DNA of 32,018 bases from a virus: IMG/VR virus record IMGVR_UViG_3300023178_000172, positions 1 through 32,018 of that record. The stretch is one strand, 5' to 3'. Below the pieces are notes generated by a model. The model was not told the origin of the DNA, made no database searches, and worked only from the letters and a program-made list of their open reading frames with translations. Within the stretch, counting starts at the first letter, position 1, and every line of letters begins with the position of its first letter. Below, one piece after another: positions 23,042 through 31,403 of the stretch. Made by a program: the position numbers and the translations under genes.

Positions 23042-23538
23042 TACTTGTCTCCTTCTTTAGCAAATTCATATTTGCGTGTTTCTAAACTTTTTAGCATATT
23101 TTCATTGTATGCATCACCAAAGGTTGGGTCACCTTTTGTATCCTCGTAATCACTGTCAAGTAGTGCGGTGTATTCTTTACCTTCTTCTTTCAGTGCTTCT
23201 TCACGAGCAATTTCTTCTGGGTTATCCTGATTAATAATAACTAAATGACTAGCAGGCACACCAACAACCTGGCTTATATATTCATACAATTGATGTGCAG
23301 TTACAGGATACTGTAGTTCTGTATCCATGATAAACACTTCAGCATTGTTAAGTGTTTGAAAGTCCATGGGATGTTCCTGAATTGGAGTTTTCTTAGGCTT
23401 GCTAATGCTTTTCATATCATATTTTTGCAGAGCAGTTTCTAGTGCATCCATTGTTTCGTCATCGCATTTTTCAGCCATTTTAATACGAAACTTATATGTT
23501 TGTTCACTTTCTACAAGATAACTTCTAAAACTTTTCAT
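23041..23538 (-). CDS. conserved-looking morphogenesis-region protein (165 aa)
   Basis: I do not recognise a named function. The N-terminus MKSFRSYLVESEQTYKFRIKMA resembles the start of several T4-type head-associated proteins. The middle KKTPIQEHPMDFQTLNNAEVFIMD is a mixed fold, followed by PVTAHQLYEYISQVVGVPASHLVI and an acidic tail. It is translated from AAGGAA and has a late-type box upstream that overlaps the gp16 stop. It is a virion or assembly candidate by context only. Confidence 0.65.
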   Translation of the reverse strand: MKSFRSYLVESEQTYKFRIKMAEKCDDETMDALETALQKYDMKSISKPKKTPIQEHPMDFQTLNNAEVFIMDTELQYPVTAHQLYEYISQVVGVPASHLVIINQDNPEEIAREEALKEEGKEYTALLDSDYEDTKGDPTFGDAYNENMLKSLETRKYEFAKEGDK

Positions 23539-23563
23539 TGGTGTATTCCTTGTTGTAATAGTG

Positions 23564-23571
23564 TATTTATT
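23564..23571 (-). promoter_or_regulatory. late-type box upstream of the 165-aa gene
   Basis: AATAAATA on the minus strand overlaps the TAA stop of the gp16-like gene. A leader of about 20 nt with AAGGAA (23551-23546) leads to the ATG at 23538. Confidence 0.4.
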
Positions 23572-24082
23572 ACTTTTGTTCAGTATTTCTGCCTAAAATT
23601 TCCATTAAAAGTTGGTTACGATCCACAGTTTGTCCATCACCATCCTCTGTATCTTCGCCTCTGGCGGCCGCTTCTCGTGCAAGACGTGCATCCAGTGTTG
23701 CTTTTTTAAGTTGTAGATCAACCATACGCAATTTTTTATTGATCTTTGCACTCTTTGCACTAAGTGCAGTATCCAACATACGACTAGCATTATTGAAGAT
23801 TTCTCCACTAAAACGTGCTTCTACGTTCATTCCCAAGTCCATCAAGTCTTTGAATGTGTCTTGTGCAAGTTGTGCAATGTCGTCCATTTCTTTATCACTT
23901 GTGTCAAGTTCTCGAACACTTGGTAATGCAGCGTCTATCTTATCAACTTGAGTAAGTGCAGATTGTATATCTGGCAAATCTTTAGCAGTTACAGTTTCAA
24001 CTACATTTGTATTTTCTTCTTGAGTAAGATCTACATTATTTGCACCTTCTAAATCAAAAAGCTCTTCAAGTTTTTTAGTCAT
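23570..24082 (-). CDS. 16: probable terminase small subunit gp16
   Basis: The 170-aa protein (T4 gp16 is 164 aa) has a disordered acidic N-terminus with KKLEELFDLEG, then the core MDDIAQLAQDTFKDLMDLGMNVEARFSGEIFNNASRMLDTAL and a coiled-coil-like KINKKLRMVDLQLKKATLDARLA. This matches the small terminases of marine T4-type phages, which form rings that select DNA and stimulate gp17. In T4 gene 16 abuts gene 17. Here six genes and about 3.3 kb separate them, so packaging subunits are expressed from different units. The start has AGGAAAA upstream. Confidence 0.65.
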   Translation of the reverse strand: MTKKLEELFDLEGANNVDLTQEENTNVVETVTAKDLPDIQSALTQVDKIDAALPSVRELDTSDKEMDDIAQLAQDTFKDLMDLGMNVEARFSGEIFNNASRMLDTALSAKSAKINKKLRMVDLQLKKATLDARLAREAAARGEDTEDGDGQTVDRNQLLMEILGRNTEQK

Positions 24083-24091
24083 AATATTTTC

Positions 24092-25129
24092 CTAGTTGAG
24101 ATACCAATTTATATCTCTGTCCCTTTCTCCAAATAGTATTGCCAAAGGTCTAACTATTTCGCTGTTATTATATGTTGCATGACAATAGTTAAAGTTGAAA
24201 AACGTACCATGTTCTATAGGAATTAGTCCTGCTTTTGCAACTTTAAAACAATGACCATCGCTGTTGTCGCTAAGATCCAATACAAAACTACATGCACCTT
24301 GCATATTGTGTTTGGTTTCTATTTCTTTGTGTTCATCCACATGTGGTTGAAATGCTTCGCCTGGATACTGCGTTTGTAATGTAATACATAACAAACGTTT
24401 TAGTCCAATGCATTCACATAGTTTCTTAAGTTCTTCTCCAGGCACATCATCTAATTCTGTGTAAGGCAAATATGGACTACTTCTTGCACTTACTCTACCG
24501 CCTTTGATAGTTTCTCCGGGCGCAGGAAATGCCCAATACTTACTGTCTGTTATATACTCACACATGCTTTGCATTTCTTCATGCACTTTGTTTTTATCAA
24601 TATCTGCAATAACACTACTGTCTAGACTTTTGTAAGGTGTAACAATGCTGTCTTTCCTCCACCATTTAGGACCATGACCATGTTCAAAAAATCCTTTGAC
24701 AGTACTTGGATAGCCTTCGCCGATAATATTCAGTGGTTTGTCTACTGTGTGCATGTATTTTTCAAACAAGTCCGTTCCAATATCCTCTATTAGAATACTT
24801 TCGTATATTTCACTGTAAAGCACTCCAGTATTTGTATGCACCCAGATTTCATATTGACCTTGGGTATAAAGTGTAGTACCTGGACTTGTTCTTTCGCCTG
24901 ACACGGGCTGAAACCAGCCTGTATATAGCATACCATTAAAACTTAAATCTATATCGTTCAAGCGTATATCTTGGATTTTAAGTTTACTTCCAGGATACTC
25001 GATCACAAGTTTATACCAGCCTTCTGCTAAATCAAACTGTTTGCCTAACTCAAAGTCGATCTTATTTTCTTTAAGATCCTCTAGATAAAATGTATGAAAT
25101 GGTTTATTAGCCACAATGTCTATTAACAT
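24092..25129 (-). CDS. 2OG-Fe(II)-oxygenase-like protein
   Basis: I choose ATG 25129, which has AAGGAG 8 nt upstream; a GTG three codons earlier abuts that site. The 345-aa protein has a C-terminal beta-helix with HVD in AFQPHVDEHKE and a later H in FNYCHATYNNSEIVRP with Arg downstream, the facial triad of 2-oxoglutarate oxygenases. The N-terminal half has beta-rich segments (LDLSDNSDG is in the core; WYKLVIEYPGSKLKIQD near the start) that may be a carbohydrate-binding-like domain. It sits between gp4 and gp16 in the virion block, an unusual place for such an enzyme. Confidence 0.6.
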   Translation of the reverse strand: MLIDIVANKPFHTFYLEDLKENKIDFELGKQFDLAEGWYKLVIEYPGSKLKIQDIRLNDIDLSFNGMLYTGWFQPVSGERTSPGTTLYTQGQYEIWVHTNTGVLYSEIYESILIEDIGTDLFEKYMHTVDKPLNIIGEGYPSTVKGFFEHGHGPKWWRKDSIVTPYKSLDSSVIADIDKNKVHEEMQSMCEYITDSKYWAFPAPGETIKGGRVSARSSPYLPYTELDDVPGEELKKLCECIGLKRLLCITLQTQYPGEAFQPHVDEHKEIETKHNMQGACSFVLDLSDNSDGHCFKVAKAGLIPIEHGTFFNFNYCHATYNNSEIVRPLAILFGERDRDINWYLN

Positions 25130-25171
25130 TGACAACACTCCTTAAAAATAATATTGCAATAGTACTTAGTA

Positions 25172-25612
25172 CTAGCGTTTTCCGTTGTGAAATATATCGT
25201 CTTCGGTGACTACACGAAAGCGAAGACCTTTGTGTTTTGCCCACTTTGCTGCCGCTTCCCACTTTGCATGGTTAATTGCAATAGCAAGTTTCTCTTTTTC
25301 TCGAGTCTTTTCAGTAAGCACGGTCTGTGCTTTAGGTTTAATTTCAATGAGTTCGGCATGTTTCTGACCTTGTTTGTTTTGATATACTACAACAAAATCT
25401 GGCACATATACAGTACCTTTACCTGTTAGAGGATTACGATAAGGTATTTGTATTGCTTCACTTGCCCAACTTATAACACTAGGATGATTATCGCAGAAAC
25501 GCATAAACGCATGTTCCCAGGCACTGCGATATCGAGGATCTTTATTACCACTATACTTTCCTGGATTCTTTACTGTGTATAAACCGTTTGCATATTTGTT
25601 ACGGCTAAACAC
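25172..25612 (-). CDS. 4: gp4, head completion protein
   Basis: The 146-aa product (T4 gp4 is 150 aa) has the TnsA/PD-(D/E)XK-like core: E34 in AWEHAFMRF, D72 in VYVPDFVV, and E90-x-K92 in LIEIKPK. Gp4 acts with gp50/65 to finish the head vertex before tail joining. The start is GTG with GGAGG 6 nt upstream; no ATG fits better. It follows the 123-aa gene directly and is preceded by tail genes, an order seen in marine relatives. Confidence 0.82.
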   Translation of the reverse strand: MFSRNKYANGLYTVKNPGKYSGNKDPRYRSAWEHAFMRFCDNHPSVISWASEAIQIPYRNPLTGKGTVYVPDFVVVYQNKQGQKHAELIEIKPKAQTVLTEKTREKEKLAIAINHAKWEAAAKWAKHKGLRFRVVTEDDIFHNGKR

Positions 25613-25613
25613 T

Positions 25614-25985
25614 TTAAGCCTCCACTTGTCGTTTGATGTTTTCGTTTGGTTGTATGTTTTGTTCGTAACCTAGTAAACTACTTGAATTTCTACTAAGGTT
25701 TAAGAATGTAGGTATTGCACTTTTTAAATTTGTACTGTTTTCAAACTCTTCAATTATATCTACAATGTATACATTAAGTCTATTAGCGGCTTCAATAGTA
25801 GCCGCTGTGAGTGCTGCCGCAGCTTCTTCGTTTGTTGTTCTTTTTACAAAGAATGCTTTCGCATATTCGTATTCTTGATCCGTCATTTGTATTGGATCGT
25901 TGAAATAGTTAGCAAAGTAATCTTGTACTCTTTGATCAAAATTATCTTGCGGATTAATGATTGGTAAGTTTGTTGATTGCGCCAT
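25614..25985 (-). CDS. unknown protein in the tail gene block (123 aa)
   Basis: No named family is recognised. The protein is helical: a polar N-terminus, FDQRVQDYFANYF, a YAKAFFVKRTT segment, an alanine-rich helix EEAAAALTAATIEAANRL and a final LNLSRNSSSLLGYEQ. It lies between the tube-like protein and gp4 with tight spacing, so a virion or tail-assembly role is likely. Confidence 0.65.
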   Translation of the reverse strand: MAQSTNLPIINPQDNFDQRVQDYFANYFNDPIQMTDQEYEYAKAFFVKRTTNEEAAAALTAATIEAANRLNVYIVDIIEEFENSTNLKSAIPTFLNLSRNSSSLLGYEQNIQPNENIKRQVEA

Positions 25986-25993
25986 ATCTAATC

Positions 25994-27322
25994 CTACGGA
26001 GTGTCTGTTTCAAAACCAAATGTATCTTGATTGTAACCAAACTGTTTCTTTGTGTCACTTTGTGATGTTGTTACTTTAGTTTGTTTTGTATCACTTATTT
26101 TACTTGGATTACTAATTGCTCCAGTTTTACTTGGAATACTAGTTGCATTTCCTTTATCTGTAGTTAGTGCCGGTTCTGGTGCACTGTTAACAACTTGTAT
26201 ACTTTGGTTTTGTGTTTTTATTACTCCAGTTGCTGCGTTTAGTTTTACTGCACCATTATACCCACTAACGGTATTACCTTGTTTATTAGGCAAATAGCCG
26301 CCCACTGTATTGATAATACCGTCTGTAATATCGCCACTAACACCGGCAAACACTTGTTCTACTTTGCCAGTAACTGGCACTAGAATATTGCTACTTAGTT
26401 TCTTGCCTGTGAGAGCATTATTTAACACAATACCAAATGTGTCCTGTAATATACTGCTACCAGTCATTGGTTTAGTTTGATTATAAACAACGTCAGCATC
26501 TTTGATTACACCAATTACATTGCCTTGAAATAAATCTTGAGGGACTGTACCTTGTATATCTTGCAAACTACCATTTACAAATGCTTGATTATCATCTAGA
26601 TGATCACTTATATCACTAGTTTCTACGTCATAATGTATATCACCAAATCCTCGAGGTGTAATATCATTTACAAATCCAGTAGCGTATTTTACAGTCTCGT
26701 AAGCCAATTGCATAGTATGTTGCATTAAACTGCCGTTTGCATAAGCATGTGTATCATGATTGAAAGCAGTAATAATAGGATTAATAAGTGTGTACTCTGC
26801 AAACCTATGGTTATGCATACTGTATATTTTTATGCTCTTAAAGAAGCGTTTATTGCCGCGCTGTAAACCCCACTGTTGTTGCACACGATCACTGTACTTG
26901 TCATATGCTGTGTATGCATTAGTTCCCTGGTCATATGTAGGATCAGCATTATAATAGATATAATACTTGTGCCACATATTTCTGATAAGTTCCTTTGCAT
27001 CGTCATGAAACACTACATTTACTGGTGTATAGTTCCAACTATGATGACTTTGAACCTTTCGATTATATTGATTATGTGTTTGCACATCTATGCTGTATGT
27101 CGGCAAGTCAATACTTTTCACCAACAATGGCATCTCTAGTTGCTCTACTGTATCGAAAAGTGTAGCAGCTTCTGGCGTAAACTCAAACACAACATGAAAC
27201 AGATTGCTGTAACGTGGTTGTAGTTCAAAATTATTATCAACAAAAGTGCGTGACGCATGTTTGTAGTCACGCACTGTTTCGCCTTGTGTGATAGGTGAGA
27301 GTAGTGGATTTACACTAGCCAT
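25994..27322 (-). CDS. tail-tube-like baseplate protein (gp48/gp54 type)
   Basis: The 442-aa protein has a gp19-like tube fold in residues about 30-215: YSNLFHVVFEF, LLVKSIDLPTYSIDVQTHN, VNVVFHDDAKELIRNMW and NPIITAFNHDTHAYANG..MQHTMQLAYE. The remaining half is Ser/Thr/Gly/Asn-rich. T4 gp48 and gp54 are tube-fold proteins that start tube assembly on the baseplate, and the marine gene at this place is likely equivalent. Which of the two, or a separate tube homologue, cannot be told. GGAGC precedes the ATG. Confidence 0.55.
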   Translation of the reverse strand: MASVNPLLSPITQGETVRDYKHASRTFVDNNFELQPRYSNLFHVVFEFTPEAATLFDTVEQLEMPLLVKSIDLPTYSIDVQTHNQYNRKVQSHHSWNYTPVNVVFHDDAKELIRNMWHKYYIYYNADPTYDQGTNAYTAYDKYSDRVQQQWGLQRGNKRFFKSIKIYSMHNHRFAEYTLINPIITAFNHDTHAYANGSLMQHTMQLAYETVKYATGFVNDITPRGFGDIHYDVETSDISDHLDDNQAFVNGSLQDIQGTVPQDLFQGNVIGVIKDADVVYNQTKPMTGSSILQDTFGIVLNNALTGKKLSSNILVPVTGKVEQVFAGVSGDITDGIINTVGGYLPNKQGNTVSGYNGAVKLNAATGVIKTQNQSIQVVNSAPEPALTTDKGNATSIPSKTGAISNPSKISDTKQTKVTTSQSDTKKQFGYNQDTFGFETDTP

Positions 27323-27334
27323 GGAATGCTCCTA

Positions 27335-27952
27335 TTAGCCAGTAACAGTTATTCCGGCACCTCTGGCTACTGATGCTCCAATGCCGTCACCTAGTGGTGT
27401 CTGTACAGCATTGTCAAATCTAATAGACATTGTAACCATTGCTGGTTCTTGTGATGCATAATCCAATTCATTATAGTTAATATTTTGTACAAAGCAACCG
27501 TAAAGTTCCCAAGTCTCAAGCACTGATGGTGCATTTGCACCATTGCCGCCATCTAAGACTTCAAAGCGTGTAATAAACTTGTAATCAATACCTGATGCCG
27601 CACTGGATTGCTCCATAAAGTCAAACTGCTTCTGTACTTGCTCTCCACACAACTTAGTGACTGCGCCGTTAACATCATCACGTAGATTAACTGTGACCAT
27701 ATCCCAAGTGTGCTTACCAACAATATAAACCTTACTGTTATAGATATCAATCTGTTGTTCTTCAAATGTTACTGAAGGACGAGTAATATTCATAACTTGC
27801 TTGGTTAGCTCTGTGCGTGGTGTACTGATACCAAAGTTTTCAAAACTCGCTCTAAAGCGATATCTAAGTTTTGGCATCAACAAGCCTTGACTTGCTGCGC
27901 TTTGATCACCATCAATAGGGACTGTAAATTTTGTTAATGATGAAACTGACAT
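27335..27952 (-). CDS. 19: gp19 tail tube protein
   Basis: The 205-aa protein matches gp19 of T4-type phages: LRYRFRASFENFG, VMNITRPSVTFEEQQIDIYNSKVYIVGKHTW, VTVNLRDDVNGA and WELYGCFVQNINYNELDYAS. It forms hexameric rings that stack into the inner tube inside gp18. T4 gp19 is 163 aa; the longer form has an extra N-terminus. It has AGGAG 9 nt before the ATG and a GATAAATA late box 30 nt upstream. Confidence 0.93.
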   Translation of the reverse strand: MSVSSLTKFTVPIDGDQSAASQGLLMPKLRYRFRASFENFGISTPRTELTKQVMNITRPSVTFEEQQIDIYNSKVYIVGKHTWDMVTVNLRDDVNGAVTKLCGEQVQKQFDFMEQSSAASGIDYKFITRFEVLDGGNGANAPSVLETWELYGCFVQNINYNELDYASQEPAMVTMSIRFDNAVQTPLGDGIGASVARGAGITVTG

Positions 27953-27981
27953 ATCGTTTCGCTCCTATATAATTATAAAAG

Positions 27982-27989
27982 TATTTATC
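27982..27989 (-). promoter_or_regulatory. late-type promoter for gp19
   Basis: GATAAATA on the minus strand predicts a start near 27976 and a 24-nt leader with AGGAG (27966-27962). It sits between the gp18 terminator and gp19. Confidence 0.5.
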
Positions 27990-28002
27990 TGTTTCCAGTC
28001 AT

Positions 28003-28038
28003 AAAAAATGGGGGGCATTCAACCCCCCATATCTTTTT
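28003..28038. terminator. intrinsic terminator between gp18 and gp19
   Basis: ATGGGGGG (28008-28015) and CCCCCCAT (28023-28030) form an 8-bp stem with a 7-nt loop, with an A-run before and a T-run after, so it works on either strand. Here it ends the gp18 mRNA. Confidence 0.85.
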
Positions 28039-28046
28039 TATTTCTA

Positions 28047-31000
28047 TTAGACTGTGCTTGCTGCCGCTATGTTACCGCTTGCAATTTCACCTGTATTCTT
28101 AAGTCTGATTGGAATAAAGATAAATTCCGCAGCCTTTGCAGGTTCAATAGCAACGTCAACATATAGTTCGTTACGATCTATACGATCTGATGTATTGTTA
28201 GTTTCATCGCAAACTACCAAATAGTCAAATATACCACGCTTTGCAACTAAATCATTAAGTGTCTGTTCTACTTGTTGTTTTAGTTCATCTCTGGTAATTT
28301 TATCGTTTGGTTCAAAAACAAATCCTGTTGCAATAGTTTGTAGTTGACGTCTTAGATAACCAACTAGTCTTGCAACATTGATACGATCTAATGCACTAGT
28401 AGTTGTGGCGCGAGTCTTGTTACCGTAGTTAAGAATGCCACTTCCGTTAAAGAATGCAATTGGATTTACTCTGTTTGAATAAAGTGTATCTCTTAAACTT
28501 TCACGCACATTGTCTACTACAAAAGCGCCAGTAGTGCTGTTAACATAACCGATGCTTGTAACGTTATCTACTAGTCCACGACGTGTTCCTGCTGGTGCAA
28601 ACCAAGGGAAACTAATATCATCACTTCTTGCAATTGTACGCAATACAGCATGACTTGGTGGAACAACCACTGTGTTTCCACTTAGGTCATTTGTTGTACC
28701 ACTTGGGTAAAACACACCCAAGTATGCATCACTAGTTACTAATCCATCTTCGCCATTATCAGTTGCTGATGCTGTGTTTGTAGCCCAGTTTTCAATAGCA
28801 GTACTGCTACCTGAAAGTCTAATTGGACTATCACCAACAACAAATGCTGTGTTACGTCTATCGTTATTTAGACTTACCATGTTACTAATTAGTTCTGGAT
28901 ATCCAGGAGCTGCAATTACATTGAAGGTCCTTGCATCTTCACGCAATTCTGTACTAGAATCCAATGCGCTCTTCATTGCATTAGTAACAATTCTACGCAC
29001 TGATTTGCGTCCAAAGGTATCGCCACTTGCAGTTACCCATGCATCCGTTTCTGTTGGAAGTGTTGGATAAAGTGTTGTGTCACTAAAGTTAGTGCGTGAG
29101 AAGTAATCACTTCTAAATTCTACCACATTATATGTGCTACGACGTGTATTGAATAGCAACATACCACGTGGATAAATTGTTGGATCTGGGCGATCAATAT
29201 CCAAGTAATCACTTGTTAGTAGTGTTATGGTTGTTGGGATAGTACCAGTGACTACATCTGTTGTGCCGTCTCCCATAAAACGTGCATCACCAAAGATAAT
29301 ACCGTTTTCTGTTGTATTGTCTGTCTTGTCAATTGCTACCCAACGTGCTTCTCCGTCTACAGTTTGACGTCTGTATAGTGCAGGATAGTTTTCCAGGTCA
29401 CTTGTGTCAATCCACAAATCACCATTTACTAGTGCAGTGTCATCGCTTTGTAGAGTTGGTTCACTAGTACTAAAAATTACACCACCTGGACTTGTATCGC
29501 CAAGAGCATAACCACGTGTATCAGTGATGTTTTGATATCCTCTCCAAGTTGTACCATCGTGTACTAGGATGTCTGCTTCAAATCCACTACTATACCAATA
29601 AGTTTCATCGCTTGGATTTGAACTAGGAGCACTTGTACTTGCAGTATATGTGTCTGCAATCCAGTTACTTAGGATAATATCGCTATTGTTACCAGCACGG
29701 ACTTGTTTTGTTGTAATGCTTGTAGTAATACCAGCATCTACAAGTGGTGTGCCACTTGTATCTTTCATTACAATTACACCGCCTAGACTGTGTTGAATAA
29801 CCAAGTAACCTGCACTGTTAACACTTGCACTTACGTTAGCAACGTTAGCACCGTTAATGTCACTTGCCATGTCTGCTAGACTTGTTCCACTAAGTGTTAC
29901 TGTGACTGCACTTGTTAGTGTTGTACTGTTAGCCGCACTTGCTTGGATAGTAAATGATTCACTTGAAGTAAGTGGGTTTGCATCATTTACTGTACCTGTA
30001 ACTTGCAATGCACCTGTACTGTAACGCTTAAACAACTTATAAGTAACTGTGTCATTTTCACTTACATCATACTGTACATAAAAACTACCTGTTGGAATGT
30101 CTTTACCGCCTGTTGTATCCAAGTTCTTTAGTGCAGTTTGATCGTTTTCATATGCTGGTGCACTACCTGAAGTAAATGCTGCATTGCTTGTACTGTATGT
30201 ACTTACATCTGCTAAGAAACCATTGTTACTTGCTGTTGTTTTAACCCATACACTGCCTGTTGGGCGACCTACATTTACTGTACCAGTTACTGTGTCTGTT
30301 GACTTCCATGCTGGAACAGTGTAGTGAGGATCTTGTGCAATAACCGGAGCCGTATATGTGCCTGCAGTCAAACCTGCATCTGTAAGGATAGTTCCTGAAG
30401 CATTTGCCAGTACAATCTTACCGTCAGCAACACTGTCTACACCAACTGCTGTACTGTCTGCATAGATTTCAATCTTATTACTGTGTACATCTGCTGTAAC
30501 ACCTGTTATACTTGCATTGTTAATACTAGTCTTAAGATCAGTTACGGTACTACCAACCATTGTTACAGTTGTGCCGTTAATAGTAATACTGTTACCATTA
30601 GTAAATCTTGGACTTGCAACTGTGCCTGCAATTGTAGCATGTGAAATCTGCCAACTTGCACTACCTACTAATACCCATGCATTACTACGGTTTTTGTAGT
30701 AAACTGGATTACTAGTGTTTGTAGCAACCAATGCATAATCACCAATAGCACCGATTGAAGTCTTTGGAACACCGCCTACTAAATCTGTTGTACTTGTGAT
30801 TACAGTTGGTATTTTGTTTGTAAATACGCCAGTTGACTTATTCCATTCAAAAATACCCCAACGTGTATCGCTACTTACATCCCACCAAACAGTACCATTT
30901 GTAGGATTACCTGTAGGACGACTTGAACTTGCAACAAGTTCTGCAAGGTCAATATCTGCTCTTGTAACATATGCTCTGTTGCTTACACCTAGTAAACTAT

Positions 31001-31292
31001 ATGCAGCCAATAAGCCATATTCGTTAAGTTCGTAACCATTAATTGGCGAGCCTGTTGCAGTATTATAAAATGTAGGATTGCCAAATGTTGCTGTAAGTTC
31101 TCTTTGGCTTCCGATTAAGAAAGTCTTACCTGCGTTTGCTGCCGTAGTTCCTGATGCTGTACCTGATCCTGTACCGCTTGTTTTGTCTTGGGCTGTTGCA
31201 ACTACAATAGCAGCAACTGTGCCTAATGCTGATGGTGAGTAGTTACTTTCATCAATTACTGTAACTTCTACGCCTGGTGATATTAGTGCCAT
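28047..31292 (-). CDS. 18: gp18 tail sheath protein with large inserts
   Basis: The N-terminus (MALISPGVEVTVIDESNY ... FLIGSQRELTATFGNPTFY) and the C-terminal 350 residues (NVIAAPGYPELISN, SFPWFAPAGTRRG, INVARLVGYLRRQLQ, YVDVAIEPAKAAEFIFIPIRL) are the contractile sheath domains. At 1081 aa it is far longer than T4 gp18 (659 aa). The extra is in residues about 125-690. This holds two copies of a beta domain (about 236-309 and 445-522) and four W-centred motifs (GTVWWDV, GSVWVKT, ETYWYSS, GDLWIDT), which look like surface-exposed binding modules. A long leader with AAGGAA and a late box precede it. Confidence 0.95.
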   Translation of the reverse strand: MALISPGVEVTVIDESNYSPSALGTVAAIVVATAQDKTSGTGSGTASGTTAANAGKTFLIGSQRELTATFGNPTFYNTATGSPINGYELNEYGLLAAYSLLGVSNRAYVTRADIDLAELVASSSRPTGNPTNGTVWWDVSSDTRWGIFEWNKSTGVFTNKIPTVITSTTDLVGGVPKTSIGAIGDYALVATNTSNPVYYKNRSNAWVLVGSASWQISHATIAGTVASPRFTNGNSITINGTTVTMVGSTVTDLKTSINNASITGVTADVHSNKIEIYADSTAVGVDSVADGKIVLANASGTILTDAGLTAGTYTAPVIAQDPHYTVPAWKSTDTVTGTVNVGRPTGSVWVKTTASNNGFLADVSTYSTSNAAFTSGSAPAYENDQTALKNLDTTGGKDIPTGSFYVQYDVSENDTVTYKLFKRYSTGALQVTGTVNDANPLTSSESFTIQASAANSTTLTSAVTVTLSGTSLADMASDINGANVANVSASVNSAGYLVIQHSLGGVIVMKDTSGTPLVDAGITTSITTKQVRAGNNSDIILSNWIADTYTASTSAPSSNPSDETYWYSSGFEADILVHDGTTWRGYQNITDTRGYALGDTSPGGVIFSTSEPTLQSDDTALVNGDLWIDTSDLENYPALYRRQTVDGEARWVAIDKTDNTTENGIIFGDARFMGDGTTDVVTGTIPTTITLLTSDYLDIDRPDPTIYPRGMLLFNTRRSTYNVVEFRSDYFSRTNFSDTTLYPTLPTETDAWVTASGDTFGRKSVRRIVTNAMKSALDSSTELREDARTFNVIAAPGYPELISNMVSLNNDRRNTAFVVGDSPIRLSGSSTAIENWATNTASATDNGEDGLVTSDAYLGVFYPSGTTNDLSGNTVVVPPSHAVLRTIARSDDISFPWFAPAGTRRGLVDNVTSIGYVNSTTGAFVVDNVRESLRDTLYSNRVNPIAFFNGSGILNYGNKTRATTTSALDRINVARLVGYLRRQLQTIATGFVFEPNDKITRDELKQQVEQTLNDLVAKRGIFDYLVVCDETNNTSDRIDRNELYVDVAIEPAKAAEFIFIPIRLKNTGEIASGNIAAASTV

Positions 31293-31332
31293 GTTTGTGT
31301 TCCTTATCTCTCACAAGATTTTTTATATATAA

Positions 31333-31340
31333 TATTTATC
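31333..31340 (-). promoter_or_regulatory. late-type promoter for gp18
   Basis: GATAAATA on the minus strand lies 40 nt upstream of the gp18 ATG. The leader carries AAGGAA 8-9 nt before the start codon. Confidence 0.5.
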
Positions 31341-31390
31341 CTAACCACCCTAAAAAACACCTGTTTTACCAAATCCCTTTAAAGGTCCGC

Positions 31391-31403
31391 GTTAAATACA
31401 TGT
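31391..31403 (+). promoter_or_regulatory. late-type promoter, leaderless spacing
   Basis: GTTAAATA (31391-31398) is followed by CATGT and the ATG at 31404 on the plus strand. No Shine-Dalgarno is visible, so the transcript should start at the initiation codon. Confidence 0.4.
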
